The translations under genes and the position numbers were made by a program. Positions 11,734 to 25,045 of a stretch of DNA of 64,000 nt are shown here, piece by piece. Origin of the DNA: Calliopum simillimum (taxonomy: Eukaryota; Arthropoda; Insecta; Diptera; Lauxaniidae); the NCBI GenBank assembly GCA_951812925.1, contig OX638370.1, forward strand, positions 1,636,001-1,700,000. The letters are read 5' to 3'. The stretch's first letter is position 1, and each line of letters starts with the position of its first letter. The notes beneath the pieces were generated by a model, which saw only the letters and a program-made list of their open reading frames with translations, ran no database searches and was not told the DNA's origin.

Positions 11734-13259
11734 CCGGTGGCGTTTTTGAGCGACATCATCCATTATGATATTATCATCGATGAATCATCAATAAAATAAC
11801 ACGAACATAGGGCTCTCCAAATGAAATTTTCCGAAATGGTTTTTTCATCGATGGCTCATAGTGGGGATGTCAGGAGGTTAGTACTCTCTGTCGGACAATG
11901 TCATTTAAATGTCTCTGAACTTCTGAAATGTTCCAAATCGGTGAAATTGTCTGTTAAAAGTCGATAACAAGTGTATGGCTGCATGACATTTTCTGTTACA
12001 TGTTGCCATCAACGAGTAAAAGTCACGGATACAGACGATTGTTATTTTTGTTGTCAGTTTGTCAAGCGAATTGAAATAAATAAATACAAAATTTCGTGTC
12101 TTCCTATAAAATGTGATTAATTTTAATCAAAAAAATATATTTTATAACTGTTAATTTAATAATAAATACGACCCAGACTAACCATTTTGAGGTGAGTTCA
12201 TATGTCCTTAAGAAAAAAAGTATAGTTATTATAATGTCTGAATTTTATCTTTTCAATAGATTTCTATCGTTGAATCATAAAGAATATCACAGAGAATTCT
12301 GCTATTGGATGGATAAGTGTGAAAATTGCCGCACATCACTTTGCAAACATAAGAAATGCATTATCAAATAGAATAGCTGCTGGCTGACCTACGCCATAGT
12401 ATCAAATATGATTTTTTTTAAGTGAGATATGAACTTTAAGTCAAATCTTGATAGGTGGTGCTTTCGTTAGATATCGGGTGGTAAAAGTCGAGAAAATTAG
12501 TTTTTTGCCAATATCTTGCAAAGGGTTATTCCTAAAAAAAAAAGTTTGATCTGACCGACCTTCATAATATTTTTATAGGAAATTTTCTGAGCTATAAAAT
12601 ATGAACCAAAATTTGCTTGTATAAGCGACATTTAGCGATATATTTGCATAAAACAAATTTTCTCAACCTTTAGAACCTAATATTTTACCAAGGCATAATT
12701 TGACTAGAACACAAGATTATACCTTCTATTGGAATAACACCCACCAAAAAGTTCAGCTTTGATACTATGACATATTTAATAGTACATACTTAGTTATTCT
12801 CATTTGTTTATAAGTATTTTTATTTAGGGCCAAAGGCCTGAGTTGCTAGTTTCATGTTTTAAAAGATTGTTTATTTAATTAATGTAAATTAAAATTTATT
12901 AATTAAAAAATCTAATTAAAACAAATGCAAAACCAAAAAAAAGCAATTTTTTCTAGATCCATGCTGACTTGTTTGTGACAAATTCATTAGTGAAAATACG
13001 ATGACATTTTCCTCTACAACTCCCTCGGAAGTATATGCATAAGTGACTTATTCATGAGGGAATCATACTGACATTGTCTGCTACAAGTCGCTAGCACACT
13101 GACGACTCAGTGACATTATCAGCATAAGTCATCAGTGATTTTTTGGACATTTGTTCTAAAAGTTCATGCATGAAGTCAAACAAATGTCTCCGTTTGTCAT
13201 GTATGATCTAATTTTGTCTCTATTCGTCATCGGTGAATCGTCGTGCCGTTCGCCACCGG
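11734..13259. mobile_element. CCGGTGGCG-terminal DNA element
   Basis: A 1526-bp insertion in HINE copy B with termini CCGGTGGCG...CGCCACCGG flanked by GTAC on both sides. GTAC is its own complement, so it may be a 4-bp target duplication or part of the inverted repeat. The outer thirds are rich in GACATT/GTC-type short motifs, and the middle (12370-12850) resembles 33740-33980 (shared TTATAGGAAATTTTC). No transposase frame is seen. The ending resembles the CACGGTGG elements. Confidence 0.65.
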
Positions 13260-13582
13260 GTACAAGCTCAGAGAAAAACCAAAGTGAATTCAGGCAAGAG
13301 GGCGTGGTATCTCTCATATAAGTAAAAGTGTCTAAATGCTATACTGAAAGCGTGTTTTGAGATAACCCAAACAAATTTCACTCAGACACTGAAGATAGTA
13401 AATGCAAGCTCTAAACAGATACTTGTTTGATTTGAGCAAAAGAGCGTGGCACCTGTTATGTACTTAAAGTTTTCAAAATGCTGTAATGCAAGCATTATTT
13501 GAGGTAATGTAATAAAATTTCGCACCGTTGTAATAACAGTTGAAGTGTACTATGTTCAACTATAGGTATTGTTTAAAAGAAA

Positions 13583-14460
13583 ACTAGTAAGGGTGTAACT
13601 TTTGGCCTGGCCAAAAAATAAATACCCTACACTGCAGAATTTTGAAAATTTTGCTTATATGGGAGGTGCCACGCCCTCTTGTCCGAGTTCACCCAGTTTT
13701 TGTTCAGAGCTTGCACTTATAGTTTTTAGTGTCTGAGTGAAATTTGGTTGGATTATATAAAAAAACGTTTTCAGTACAGCGTTTTGAAGTTTTTGCTTAC
13801 ATAGAACGTGCCACGCCCTCTTTTACTAGTTCGTCTAGTTTTAGCTTAGAGCTTATATTTATAGTCTTTTAGTATTTGAGTGAAATTTGGTTAGATTATC
13901 TCAAAAAACTCTTTCAGTATAGCATTTTGAAACTTTTGCTTATATGGGAGGTGCCACGCCCCCTTGTCTGATTTAACCCAATTTTTGCTGAGAACTTTGG
14001 TTTATAATTCTTAGTGTCTGAGTCAAATGTGGTTCGAATATCTCAAAAAACGCTTTCAGTATAGCGTTTTGAAGCTTTTGCTTATATGGGAGGTGCCACG
14101 CCCTTTTGTTCGAATTCGCTCAGTTTTTTCTCAGAGCTTGCGCTTGCAATTCGTAGTACTTGTGTGTATTGTGGTTACATTGTTATGAAAAATACTCCTA
14201 AAATTGCATTTTGAATATATTTTTTGTATGGGCGGTAGGCGTGTCCGTTGACCGATTTTGCTCATTTTCAATCCCCCGAGCTAACTTAGACGACGGAGGC
14301 AGTGTACCAAATTTCATTGAATTATCTTGCTCAGTTTTCCCAGCCAGCCAGCCAGACAGACGGACATGCCTATATCGACTCAGGAGGTGACGCTGCCACA
14401 CCCTCTTCTCTGCGTTACAAACGGAAGGACAAAGTGAATATACCCTTGGTGTAGGGTATA
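13583..14460 (-). mobile_element. DINE-1-like HINE, copy C
   Basis: Complete copy on the minus strand. On the plus strand it begins ACTAGTAAGGGTG with the TTGGCCTGGCCAA hairpin and ATACCCTACACTGC, and ends at GGTGTAGGGTATA. Four ~142-bp units are marked by GCCACGCCC near 13670, 13812, 13954 and 14096. The conserved block lies around 14270-14400. A short stretch between the conserved 5' blocks is deleted compared with copy A. Confidence 0.8.
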
Positions 14461-15879
14461 AAAACCAAAATCAGTTGAGTATATTTTGCGCCAAAGCGTT
14501 ACATACTACAATATTTTTCTGAAAAAAAGAGCTATGCATTTTTTCTCGCATCTTCTATTCGACTGTTTTCGAAATTATTTTGAAAATACCTACAAATTGT
14601 TATTAAATTTTATATTTCGTGATTTATTGTTCACAAAGGGTTAATAATTATCTAGTAAAACAAACTGTGGAAACCGACAAACGCTGGTTTTGTGTGATTT
14701 CGATTGTATTCAACCGGAACGTTGAATTGCCTGGCATTGATTGCAAAGCATTGTGCAATGGAATTGAAAAACATTTTCCTTTCGATTGATAACAGTAAAA
14801 ACAATTGAAACAACAACAAAATCGGCAAACAATTTTTGCAATACTCATATGATGATGATGATGATGTCATTTTGATTTCATTAATGATCTACAAACAATT
14901 TTTGCTTAGTCAAGTAAAATTAATTAAAATAATTCTTACTTATAGTTAGATAGGTACTATGTAAAAATATTAAGTACAAAAAATTGAGTTTCTCGTGTAG
15001 TTTTGTTTACTGTTGTTGTAAAATGCACGTGGCATGTAAAACATTGTCGCCGCCGCATTCCACTCTGAAATACTTAGAAAATGAGTCATAAGTGGTGACT
15101 GCCGGTTCTTAGAATGCATTAAAAATGTAAAACAAACTTAAAAAGAACACACCCTTTACCCCAGTGTTAGTTTCTATGACAAAACTTTTTTATGATTTAT
15201 TTCTATAATAGCATACATACATATACATATGTTATGTATGTATGAACATCAAAACTTTTATTTTCTTAAGAGTCTCATAAAAATGTGCATAATTTCTTTT
15301 TGAAAAACAAAAACAATAAAGTTTTATTCATTGCTTTTACTGTGCTACTGATGTGCGCCATTATTAACTTCCGATTATTATGAGCGATAAGTTGACCCAT
15401 ATTTCCATGTGGAACGGAATGTAATGCAATGTAGATATTTCTAATGTATAAATATCTCCATTCAAATTTGCAACAAATTTATAAATTGCCATTGGCATGA
15501 TATCATGCATATGAAACATGAATAATTTCTTTATTTATTATACTCTAGATTTGAATACAAGGGAATAAGATGGAAAAAAAATATAAAAAAAAATCAAATC
15601 TATTAAGATAACAACTTTGGGTCTATCTTTAGAAAAAAAAAAGTTAAAGCACCAATCGCCTGGGATAGGTCAAATTATTGAAATCAACAGGAGAGTTCTC
15701 TATCGCCTTGATGGGGAAAGACCGTAGAAAAACTTTTGCAAACTATCAGGATCGTCGACGACAACCCTCTTTCATTTTGGAAGCAATTTTTGAAAATATG
15801 TTATTTAATCAATGTGAAAATGTCCAAAATTTATCTTTGACCTTTTCCTTTGTAATTTGTTTTTAAACGTGTAACGAAC
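14461..15879. other. Non-coding AT-rich stretch
   Basis: No gene is recognised. A (GATGAT)-type microsatellite lies at 14848-14866 and TACATA runs near 15215-15245. Frames at 14648-14870 (minus) and 15678-15866 (plus) have no domain support. Confidence 0.5.
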
Positions 15880-16560
15880 ATTTTTGCTGCTAGCCGGGGT
15901 GTAGCCGTCGGTGCCCAAGTTTCGTATACAAAAATGTATTTCCCCGCCAAGGAAAGAAACACTTTTAACAATTTTCTGGTTGTCATTTCAGTGTTTATAT
16001 TTTATCTGGAAAGCACTCTTAAGATATATTAAAATGGGGTAAGTATGGATGATGAGAATATCTGTAAGTCGTGAATAACAACCGAGGAGTTGTGCCTTGT
16101 GGACTTGTCGCGTCGCCGGTCTGTATTTCCGTCCAGACGTCAGGATTCAAGAGAGTCGCGCTACCGTTACCTCTCCGTTGTCATCAACTAACCTGCGTTT
16201 GTCTGTCTTGTTTGTTCACGAGAGCCAGCGCCATCGCTACACTCTCGGATCAGGTCACGAAATTCTCCAGAAAACAAAGCCTACAATCTTAGTCACTGTC
16301 CACTGATACCTATGTACTGGGTTTTGCTTGAAAGTCTCAGTTTCGTCCACAGATGCTTGAAATATTTAAAGAACACGTCTTACTGCGTTGCCGGTTAGGT
16401 AACTAGACAACGATACCATCATCGGAACTTGCATTCCACCATTCCAATTTCATTCACGATCAGCTGTTTCTTTTTATCGATACTATTTGACAGTTGGCAC
16501 TCACTGTTTCAGGGCCAGGGTTGCTGCTGCATGCGATAATCATGCAATTCTCGTCCAACC
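15880..16560. promoter_or_regulatory. GC-richer island with DRE motif, candidate promoter/5' UTR
   Basis: This ~0.65-kb block is clearly less AT-rich than its surroundings. It contains a perfect DRE, TATCGATA (16475-16482), the DREF-binding motif of fly housekeeping promoters, next to a CAGCTG E-box. On the minus strand downstream of the DRE there is a plausible 5' splice site, CGCAG|GTTAGT (exon end at 16193). This would fit a 5' UTR exon transcribed leftward. No coding frame is recognisable, so the gene it would serve is unknown. Confidence 0.3.
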
Positions 16561-18889
16561 AAATCCATTACTGATTTTAATCTTAATTAGTTTTTAATAT
16601 TATTAAAACTTTGAATACAAGTAATTATTATAAAGATGTGGACGTAAATGAGGCTTCCGATTTGCGTTCTCACAATTGTTGCATGTTAAAATTTACTTTT
16701 TTTTTATATTGATCTTGAACAACAAACAACGCCTACATTACTTATATCTGTTAAACATATATATATATATGTATGTATATAGCCTATGCATATTACATAA
16801 ATTCTTAAAGCTACTATTAAACAATAAAAAAGTAAATCGAAAATTCTATATTTAACAATACTTAAAATAACTTTTTTTAAGTCCACCACTGAGTGGTCAC
16901 ACGCAACAGTTTGTTAAAAGCGTTTTTTTTTTTTGTATATTAAAATTATATTCTCTTTTTTTTTCGCTTACTATAAAATACGATGACGCAATCAATTTGA
17001 GTTCATTTAATTTTTGCTCAGATGCTGTCAGTTCAGTAATAAATTAGAACTCGTTTTCTATTTCTGCTGTTTTTGATGATTTTTATTTTATTTTTTCGTT
17101 ACTTTGGTCTTAATTTTGTTTTTATTTCAGCGTCGAACGAATTTATTTGGTTTTGTTTTTTTTTTTTTTTTTGTACATATTTAACGTTCTAGTAAAACTG
17201 GTATCATGTAATTTAGAAAAGGTTCGTTTTTTTTATATATGTTGGTTAATTTTGTTGAATGCAATTTCAATAATAACACTGGCACACAAAATAAAAAAAA
17301 TGAAATGACCTTTTGACTAGAGTTATAGCACATTATAGAACCCTTATAGAACCTTTACGTACTTTTCGACGCTAAATCCAAATCTAAAGTCAGAACCGCT
17401 CATATACCTGCAAAATGAGATATCCTTGCTTGAAGTTCCTAAAAGGCTGTTTTCAGTCTTATGACGTAGTTTCAGAAAAATTGTATTTTAATTTTTTTAA
17501 TGGCATCGGACCGAGTTCCGAGTTATCACTCTTTGAAGTAAATTCATGTCAACCTATCACACAAAGGACTAAATTATATTTGTAGCTAAGGGTTTTACAA
17601 TGATTGATTCTAACACATTTTATAATCTACAACTTTAAGCTTGAAGGTAGCGTATTCTGCAACTTCACGCATATCTCCAAATCCTGCAGGTATATGAGCA
17701 ATTCTGCCCTCAGATTCGGATTCAAAGTCAAAAATACGTAAGAATACATATATATGTCTACGCAAAAGTTTATTTCGTAACTTTTTAATTCCTAAAAATA
17801 TAGTAATAATTTTATTTAAATAATAATTTTATCGTATTTAAAGCACTGATGCAAAGTTTAATCAGATTTGTGACGGAATCTGTTTTGTTTCAAAAGCTTT
17901 AAAAAAGATATTTAAAAACACATTAAAGCATCGGAGCATTGATTTCTCAAGTGTATAAAACTGAAACAGATGTTTTGTAGTTCGTCTGTTAGAGATATTA
18001 AAAAAAATGCAATTTAAAACGGCACACATACATTAATGATACACTGAAAAAAAACTACAGATTTTTCTATATTTCCAAAAGATTTCATAAAGAAGCCATA
18101 CGGAAAATTTAAATTTTTGGAGCGAATGTGAAATAATGAAAACAGCTTAAATCATCTGTGAAATGAGCTACCGAATGGTAGATATTACAATGCCATTGCC
18201 AATATTAATCTCTAATTGAAATTACTAACTAATGAAAATTAATTTTAATTTTGCAGGCATGGCATGCCTAGCTGCGAAAAAACACCTCACATATGTTTGT
18301 AGATAAAAATGTAGACATTTTACAAGTCTTTTGTATTTGCTTATGATTGTCTAAACAACGGGCAATGAATAAAATTAGAAATTTGCTTAGAAATTTTAAG
18401 GTGAACAACCAGGCGCACATAAATCACTGCAAAAACTATTAAACCCAATACTCTGTGGGCGGGTGATTACTGGCTACGTGTCGAAAAAGCGTCAATTATT
18501 GCTTAATTAAATAATGTACACAATGTGTGATGACAAACATAAGAACTCTTCACAGCCAGTGAGTGAAAATGCAATATATAGAACGTACAACTTTGGCAGA
18601 AGACGTGTGCGCTTAAATGAAAAATAAAATTGTATCTGCTACACATAAATTCAAGCAAAGCATCAGTAAAAATTATCAAGTCACACAGTGGCAGGTTTTT
18701 GTGAGAATTAAAGTAATTTTGCAAAATCTGAAAAACGTCGAAAAAATCAAAAAAATTTCAACAAAATTTTTCAAAAACATTGATAAAATTGAAATTGTCG
18801 AAAAGTTCTGAATAATCGCAAATGTTAAAAAAAAAATATTTTTAAGGTTTTATCGAAAATGCTGTAAAAATTTAAAAATTATGAACTTA
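16561..18889. other. Non-coding AT-rich stretch with a degenerate palindrome
   Basis: No gene is seen. Around 17345-17750 there is an old inverted repeat: GCTCATATACCTGCA near 17397 is mirrored by TGCAGGTATATGAGC near 17685, with further pairing outside (CGTACTTTTCGACGC against a diverged partner near 17740). It is probably a decayed palindromic transposon. Confidence 0.45.
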
Positions 18890-19507
18890 ACTAGCTGGCC
18901 TGGTTGCGACTTCGTTCGCCCATTCCCGATGCCTTTACGTACGAAGTCCCATCCATCTCCATCGTCCCTCTCTTCCAATCACCAAGGTTTTTAACGATCC
19001 ATGTATTAACTTTTGTAATCATAGCTCCCATAGGTACAGAGATATAGCCTTTTATATATTTTTTGTATGAAGGGTGCAACTCCCCCTTCTCACCCCCGCC
19101 CAAGTTTTTCAAAGTAAGTGGTAGGAAGAATATTCATTTATGTACCAAGTTTTATAACGATATCTACGATATGTGAAGAAATATAGCATTTTGGGTATTT
19201 TTGAAAAGTAGATGCAATTCTACACCCAATATCCCCCAAGTTTTGCATGGTGAATGGTAGATATGTACATAATGCATAAGTTCATCAACTTTCATAATCA
19301 TAACTTGTATAACTGTAGAGATATAGCATTTTTGTATTTTTTTCGTATGGGGGGTGCAACCCCCGTTCCCCTCAGGGGCATCCCACCCCCTTAAGAACCT
19401 TCTACAGACCATAATAAACAATTTTAAAAAAAATAATGTAAATCGGCCTTGTAGTTTCCGCGTTCATAAGCTACATACGGACACCATTTCATTTTTATAT
19501 ATATAGA
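18890..19507 (+). mobile_element. RTE-like LINE/SINE fragment with internal repeats
   Basis: It starts ACTAGCTGGCCTGGTTGCGA, resembling the CTGACCCGGCGAACTTCG heads common in insect RTE-type repeats. It ends with a CGGCC...TAGTTTCCGCGTTCA block and TTTTTATATATATAG. Three diverged ~135-150-bp internal units carry GAGATATAGC, GTATGGGGGGTGCAAC and CAAGTTTT. No RT frame is present. The family assignment rests on the remembered look of the termini and is tentative. Confidence 0.4.
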
Positions 19508-22500
19508 AAATTACAATGGGTGTGTTGTATAAAAAAAAATTTTAGAGTCAACAGGTACTTGTTATCAAAAAAAACGTAAAGCTTTTTCGATTTCCAGGCA
19601 CGTAAGTGGCGCAACCCCAGCTAGCCTCAGAAGAACGCAATATTGCTAACATATAGTCATTCACTGCATTTTAAGAGGTTTAATACTTTGCTAAAATAAT
19701 TTCAGTGCTAGTAAAATTTAAAAAATATATACCTTCATAAATATATATGTATATAAATTCTTGCATAAGTAATAACGATAATAAAACAAACGTATCGTTT
19801 GTTCCCCTTTCGAGAAAATCTAAATTGTTAATGTTTTTAATCACGTAATATAATCACGCTAGAGCATCGGAAACGTGTCTTATTAAAGCAAAAGTACCCG
19901 CTATTTATTCATACTGGTATACACATTTTTTTTTTCTTTTACTTTTATTTTTTTTTTTTTAAATACTTTTAAGCATGAGTCATTTCCATATAGAAGCACA
20001 AAAAAGTGATATTTCTGTGCTGTACACGAGTAGAAATGAGGTAATAACCTTTAATTTACGTATGTTTTTGCATATACCGGCCGGCTAGACTTTCAATATT
20101 TTCAACGTTCAAAACAAAGTTCTAACGAACTAAACAATAGAACTTGCAACGCAGTCATCATGCTGCAAATGTTGGTCAAATGATTACTATTTTGTCACGT
20201 ACATAAAGCTTAAAAAGTTTTTAACAAGGTAAAACTTCAAGTCGAAAGGGGGTTACAAAAATGACCGTATAATGACTTCATATAATAAACGAGTAGTGTA
20301 TTTTTTTTTTTGTCAATAAACCTCATTTCGACACTAAACCACTCGTATGATGATGATAATGAGTTTTTTATTTTATTAAGAAGGTCTATAACATTCATTT
20401 CAAATTCAGAGAAAACATAGAAGCTTTGTGTGCCAAATAAAAATTTTTTTAAATTAGATCAAAATGTTCAAAGTGCTTTTAAAAACTAAAAAAACAATTC
20501 ACTTAAGTTCTACTTCGTTCAAAAAGTATAATGCAACGGGCAACGCCTTAATTCTGCAGAACAAACAAAATGACATTTCCACCATATCCACCATCAACAA
20601 AAAAAAAAACAATTACAAAAGTATCACTTAGTTTGTGCTCCACCATCAATGTGCCACCTCTCTTTATAACCCCCATTCCTTAAAGAATGCATAAGAAATG
20701 AAAATACTTCGACAGCGCCATAAAAAGCAGAAAACTTTCCAATTGCCAATTAAAAGACAAATTGATTGCAATATATAAAAAAGAGTACAAAGACGTGGAA
20801 TATGCTCGTATCATTGAATGGAATATGGCGCACGCTATCACATTGCAATAGAAAATGGTCAGAGAAAAAAGTGCAGCGACCGCTATATAAAAGTTGGTAC
20901 CTTTCTTCTTTTAAAAATGATTTCACACTGATACGTAGTCTGTATTTCTCTTGAGACAAAAGCACAATTGCCAGTTGTGCTCCAGCCTCGAGCTGTCTGT
21001 GAGACCATAACATCTTTCATTTATTTTTTCAGCTGCTGCCAGAATCATTGCAATCGATTTTTTAAAAGTTTGACGTTTCTAGGTTCGATCAGATACGATC
21101 TCTTTTTTTTAACAGACTCAGGCAATAATCATTATTGTTGCTTTTGTTGGTTTTTTCAATTTTGTTGTTGTTGCTGTTGTTTTAAAATACTTAATTGAAG
21201 GCAATTATTGAAAATTGCCAATAGCACTAGAGCATTGTGCTGGCGAGTTTGTTAATGTCAAATGCATGAGAACAAATGAATGAAAACCATAAAAAATAAC
21301 AGGAGCGTGAAATTTTTCTTGAAAACCTATGATATTATTCCTAGCATAAGTTGGAGATTTCTCAAAGGATTGGCATAATGATGTATAATTTAAAAGTAGT
21401 CCCTTAGAAGATAATGTATATATGGGTGTTTCGCATAAGGTTGCGAAGCTTCTGGGAGGTGATAGAGTAAGCCTAGACTAACAAAAAATTGCCCCTGAGA
21501 AGTTATAAGTTTAAAACTGATTTTCTGACTTGTTTTAAAAAAAAAAGTTTGTTGGGTCGCCCTATCCTTTTAGACAAAGCCTTTTTAAAATGTTTTTAAG
21601 TATGTTACTTTAATTAATTAATTTTTAATTGAACTTTTAGTCATATATTTGCAAAGGTCGATTTTCACTTAAATCTATCGATGCATTTTCTAACACATAA
21701 CTGTGACAAATTTAGGAACGAATTAAAACACGGCTATAGTGACATATGTTTCGTCTTTCGCCACAAAGACTCATCAGCCTTTTTATAGAAAACTTTTAGC
21801 TAATTGTATGAGCTTACTAGAAGTGTATTTGTTTTATAGGGTTTAAAGGGCTTTCGCAAAGTTTCTGACCTTCAATGTTGATATTTCAAATTTTTTTTCT
21901 GTTTTTTGACTTTGACGGCCATTTTAGTATGAAAAAGGTCATATTAACATACACTTCTATTCATTTTTTTTTTTTTTTTTTTTGGAATGCTCGTTTAAAC
22001 TTTAATTTTGATAGAGTTGTGTTCAACGTTAAATTGATCTACATAAGAATGGGTTTTAGATTCCTTTATCATGGAGTATAAGCTGTATAATAATATAACA
22101 ATTTTATCATTTCAGGCGAGCATCACATATTGACATTTGGCAAGCAATATGAGTTAAATTTTTCTCTGATTGCTTCAGAAAAAACCGCGTCACACAAAAA
22201 AGGCAAAAAAAGGCACCTTAATTTTTTTATATGTGTTAGAGAAGGTTTCAATCTTCTTAAATCCAAAAAATCTTGGTGGTATGACGTGGTATAAATCAGT
22301 TCTGGGCTTCTTTCATAACCATTGCAAACTGATTTAGTGAAATAATTTGATTTTAAGTTAATCACAATTATTGCAAGTTTTGAATATAAAGGTTCGATAG
22401 TATTTTCTTTTATAAAGAGATTCCACATTCTAATATTGAAATAGGTTCAGTTTTACAGTAACCACACAATTTTTAAAGTGAACATTAAATTTTTACTTTT

Positions 22501-23477
22501 AACTCACAGAATTTTTCGTCTGAGAAACGTACTTTTGGAGAGATCCCAAGAGCATTGTAGGAATACCTGGATCTTTCTTATACATTTTTTGAGATCTATG
22601 AATATCTGTTAGACAATACGGTCCATAAAAAGTTAATTTAAAAAAGCTTTTTTTTCGTCCAATGAACTTAAAAACCGTTCTCAACATATATTTTTTGGGT
22701 TCTCTTTGCCGTTGTTGCTTCAAAGAAGAAAAAAATTATAAATTGAAAGAGGTCGAGGTGAAAACTATTAAGAAGCACACAATACAACAATATAAGAACA
22801 CAGTAGACAAACATACATACAAATTCTCTTTTATACAGAGCTTTTACGAAAATAAATAGTGAGTAATTTCAGACAAAAACAAGAAAAAAATACACCAAAA
22901 AATGTGTACTTGAAATACAACAAAATAAAAATAGCAATAACAACAATAAAATTAAAATTATGCACAAACACTTTCTGTCTGTCCGACCACAAAACTCTGA
23001 CGTCAAGACAACGTGAAGCCTCATCAAGCAAAGCAATAACAACAACGAGCTTGTTTCATTCATACGCCTCAACACAAAGGTTCAATGATGCGGCATCAAT
23101 ACACAAAGGGTTAATGATGCAGTCGGTCAATTCAATTGGAAGAATTTGTTGTGTTTGTTCTTTTAATGCTGGAATTTATTTACTTAATTTTTGTTTCATC
23201 GCAAAATCCAGAATGCTACTGTTGATTGGCACAGTGGGCATTTGCATTACCACAAGAATTTTTGCAGCATGTCTTTATGGGGGGTAAATCATTTTGATAT
23301 CATTTGTTTTACTAATTCGTTAGAACAGACCGAGAGTTCGCAACTTTTATTTCGGGCGATTTTTGTTAAAAGCTAAAACTTTGTTGCAAAGAAAGTATTT
23401 CTAGAGACCGAACAAAAGAAATTTTATAAGCTCCTTAAACTTTTTTTTTACAAACCAATCGCTTAATTTTTTTTTTT
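19508..23477. other. Non-coding stretch, no gene recognised
   Basis: Several short frames exist (for example 22123-22428 minus, 22859-23287 plus) but none has a domain. The interval 22700-23060 is A-rich with CAA/ACA repeats, like fly 5' UTRs, without a linked coding exon. Degenerate repeat-like sequence lies around 21420-21790. Confidence 0.45.
20884..20893 (+). promoter_or_regulatory. TATA-box-like motif
   Basis: TATATAAAAG follows a locally GC-richer segment (20800-20880). Its quality is that of a canonical TATA box, and about 110 bp downstream TGTCT|GTGAGA could be a 5' splice site. There is no recognised gene, so this is only a candidate. Confidence 0.2.
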
Positions 23478-23481
23478 TTAA

Positions 23482-23782
23482 CCCTTCGACGACCATAGAG
23501 ACGTATGTGTCCCAAGCCAAAAATTAAGAATATTTGTGTTATTGCGGAACCAATGTGATTCAATTTGATATTTATCAGTTTGTAGGAGAAAAGCTTTGTT
23601 TTTTTTTTTTTTTGGAAAAACCATAACGATCATACGGACACATATGTCCCAGAAAATTTCAGAAAAAAAGTAAAAAATTTTTTTGTTTTTTGTTTTAAAA
23701 TATGTTTTTAGACGCCCAATATACCATTCTAAATAACTAAAATGGTTGCATATGCTCCCAGTTGCTTATGGTCATGAAAGGG
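23482..23782. mobile_element. piggyBac-like MITE (TTAA-flanked)
   Basis: A 301-bp element with termini CCCTTCGACGACCATA and TATGGTCATGAAAGGG, each next to TTAA (23478-23481 and 23783-23786). TTAA duplication plus CCC termini is the piggyBac signature. There is no coding sequence. Internally a CATACGGACACATATGTCCC-like motif occurs twice. Confidence 0.7.
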
Positions 23783-23786
23783 TTAA

Positions 23787-24588
23787 AGGTCGCATGAAGA
23801 CAGAAGCAGAGATAGACCCAGAACAACGTGGCGGTGAAAAATAAAAAATGGTATGACGAAAATCGGGCAATATAACGACGTATGTATTTATTGGGGATTA
23901 TCGTGAATAAAAATTCCCGGGGAATTTTCTAAAACTGCAATAGAAAATGCACGGGAATCTTGATTGACGAAAACCCCCATTGTGTTTTGTTTGTTATAAA
24001 TAAAAGATAGAAGGAAACATGTTCAATCTGGGACACCACCCTTATGTGGCAAAACTCATGTAGAACGTAATTCACACAATTAATCATGCATACTATTCAG
24101 GTATGTTTGTTTTGTATATTGAATACAGTTGTTGTGTTCACTCCTCAAGTTCGACAAAATATTTTGCAAATCGTGCTTGTGCTTTTGATTTTTCTCACCC
24201 CAGTTGTATTGTTTGATGATTTTATTTTTCTCACTTACAACTCTCTTGGCCTTTTTTTATTTGATATCGATGTCATTTGAATTAATTTAATAAAAAGCAA
24301 CAATTTTATAACTGATGACATCACTCAAGAAAATTCTCACACATGATTGTCCCTCTCAAGTTGGAAAATAAAAATGTTTTTTTAATTAATCAATTACTTA
24401 GTTTAAATTCTGACACACGCAAAATGTCATCATCTTTTTTTACACAGTTTTACATTTAATTTCCGCTGTAGACTCCTACATGTTTTCGCACACTGTTTTT
24501 GTAGGGTGCCCCAAAAAGGGGTAGATAATGCGCCAGCAAAACAACTAACAATATGCAGAAAATATACAAATATTGGTAAAATACTTAC
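23787..24588. other. Non-coding stretch
   Basis: No gene or repeat is recognised. Confidence 0.4.
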
Positions 24589-24669
24589 AGGCTTCATATG
24601 TGAACAAAAACTTTGAAAAATCAATTTAATGCTTGATTGAGCGAGCACATCATGGGATTCAGATCTTAC
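24589..24669 (-). CDS. Candidate 81-bp internal exon, unknown gene
   Basis: On the minus strand a pyrimidine-rich tract and TTTTTAATTGCAG precede an 81-nt block that ends at AAGCCT|GTAAGTATTTT. Both splice sites are close to insect consensus. The block has no stop in one frame, is exactly 27 codons, and would encode a peptide beginning VRSESHDVLAQSS and ending FCSHMKP. The upstream acceptor and downstream donor fit an internal phase-0 exon or alternatively a non-coding exon. The protein is not recognised and no partner exons were found, so it could be a cassette exon of a gene extending through the window, or chance. Confidence 0.3.
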
Positions 24670-25045
24670 CTGCAATTAAAAAGAATGAAAATTTATTATT
24701 TCATTATTTACAAGGAGTTATTCATATGCTTTAAAATTTAATATGATTTACTTAGAATATTACAAAAAAAAGCTAGAAAAAATGGAGAAGACAGAAGAAG
24801 TTTCTATATGTAGTAAAGTTTTTAAAATAAGTTTCATTCGGGTTCAACGAGAAAACTAAAACTAAAGAAAAGAGTTAGCAATCAGATTATTGAATAAAAT
24901 GCCAGAATTATCCGCTTTCGGTGTTTTATTGCGTTTGAACTCAGTTCGGATATTTATACTTTTGAACACCTATTAAAAGGTGTTCGCTTACACCGACCTG
25001 ATTTTAAAAAGTAAATACATATCCGACTACTGGCTAAAGTTTTGC

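Larger units (their letters stand above)
11245..13582 (+). mobile_element. DINE-1-like HINE, copy B (interrupted twice)
   Basis: A degenerate 5' part (11245-11448) has GACGCAGAGAAGGAGGCGTG and the TATATTCTTGATTAGCG block. It is split by a MITE at 11451-11577, resumes at 11581-11730, is split again by the 1.5-kb element at 11734-13259, and resumes at ~13264-13582 with diverged ~142-bp units (GAGGGCGTGG near 13300). It lacks the 3' GTGTAGGGTAT/hairpin end and abuts copy C tail to tail. It is the oldest-looking of the HINE copies. Confidence 0.7.

Noticed and set aside
22859..23287. 142-residue plus-strand frame
   Set aside because: The N-terminal half is low-complexity Lys/Asn/Thr from A-rich DNA and no domain or splice pattern supports it.
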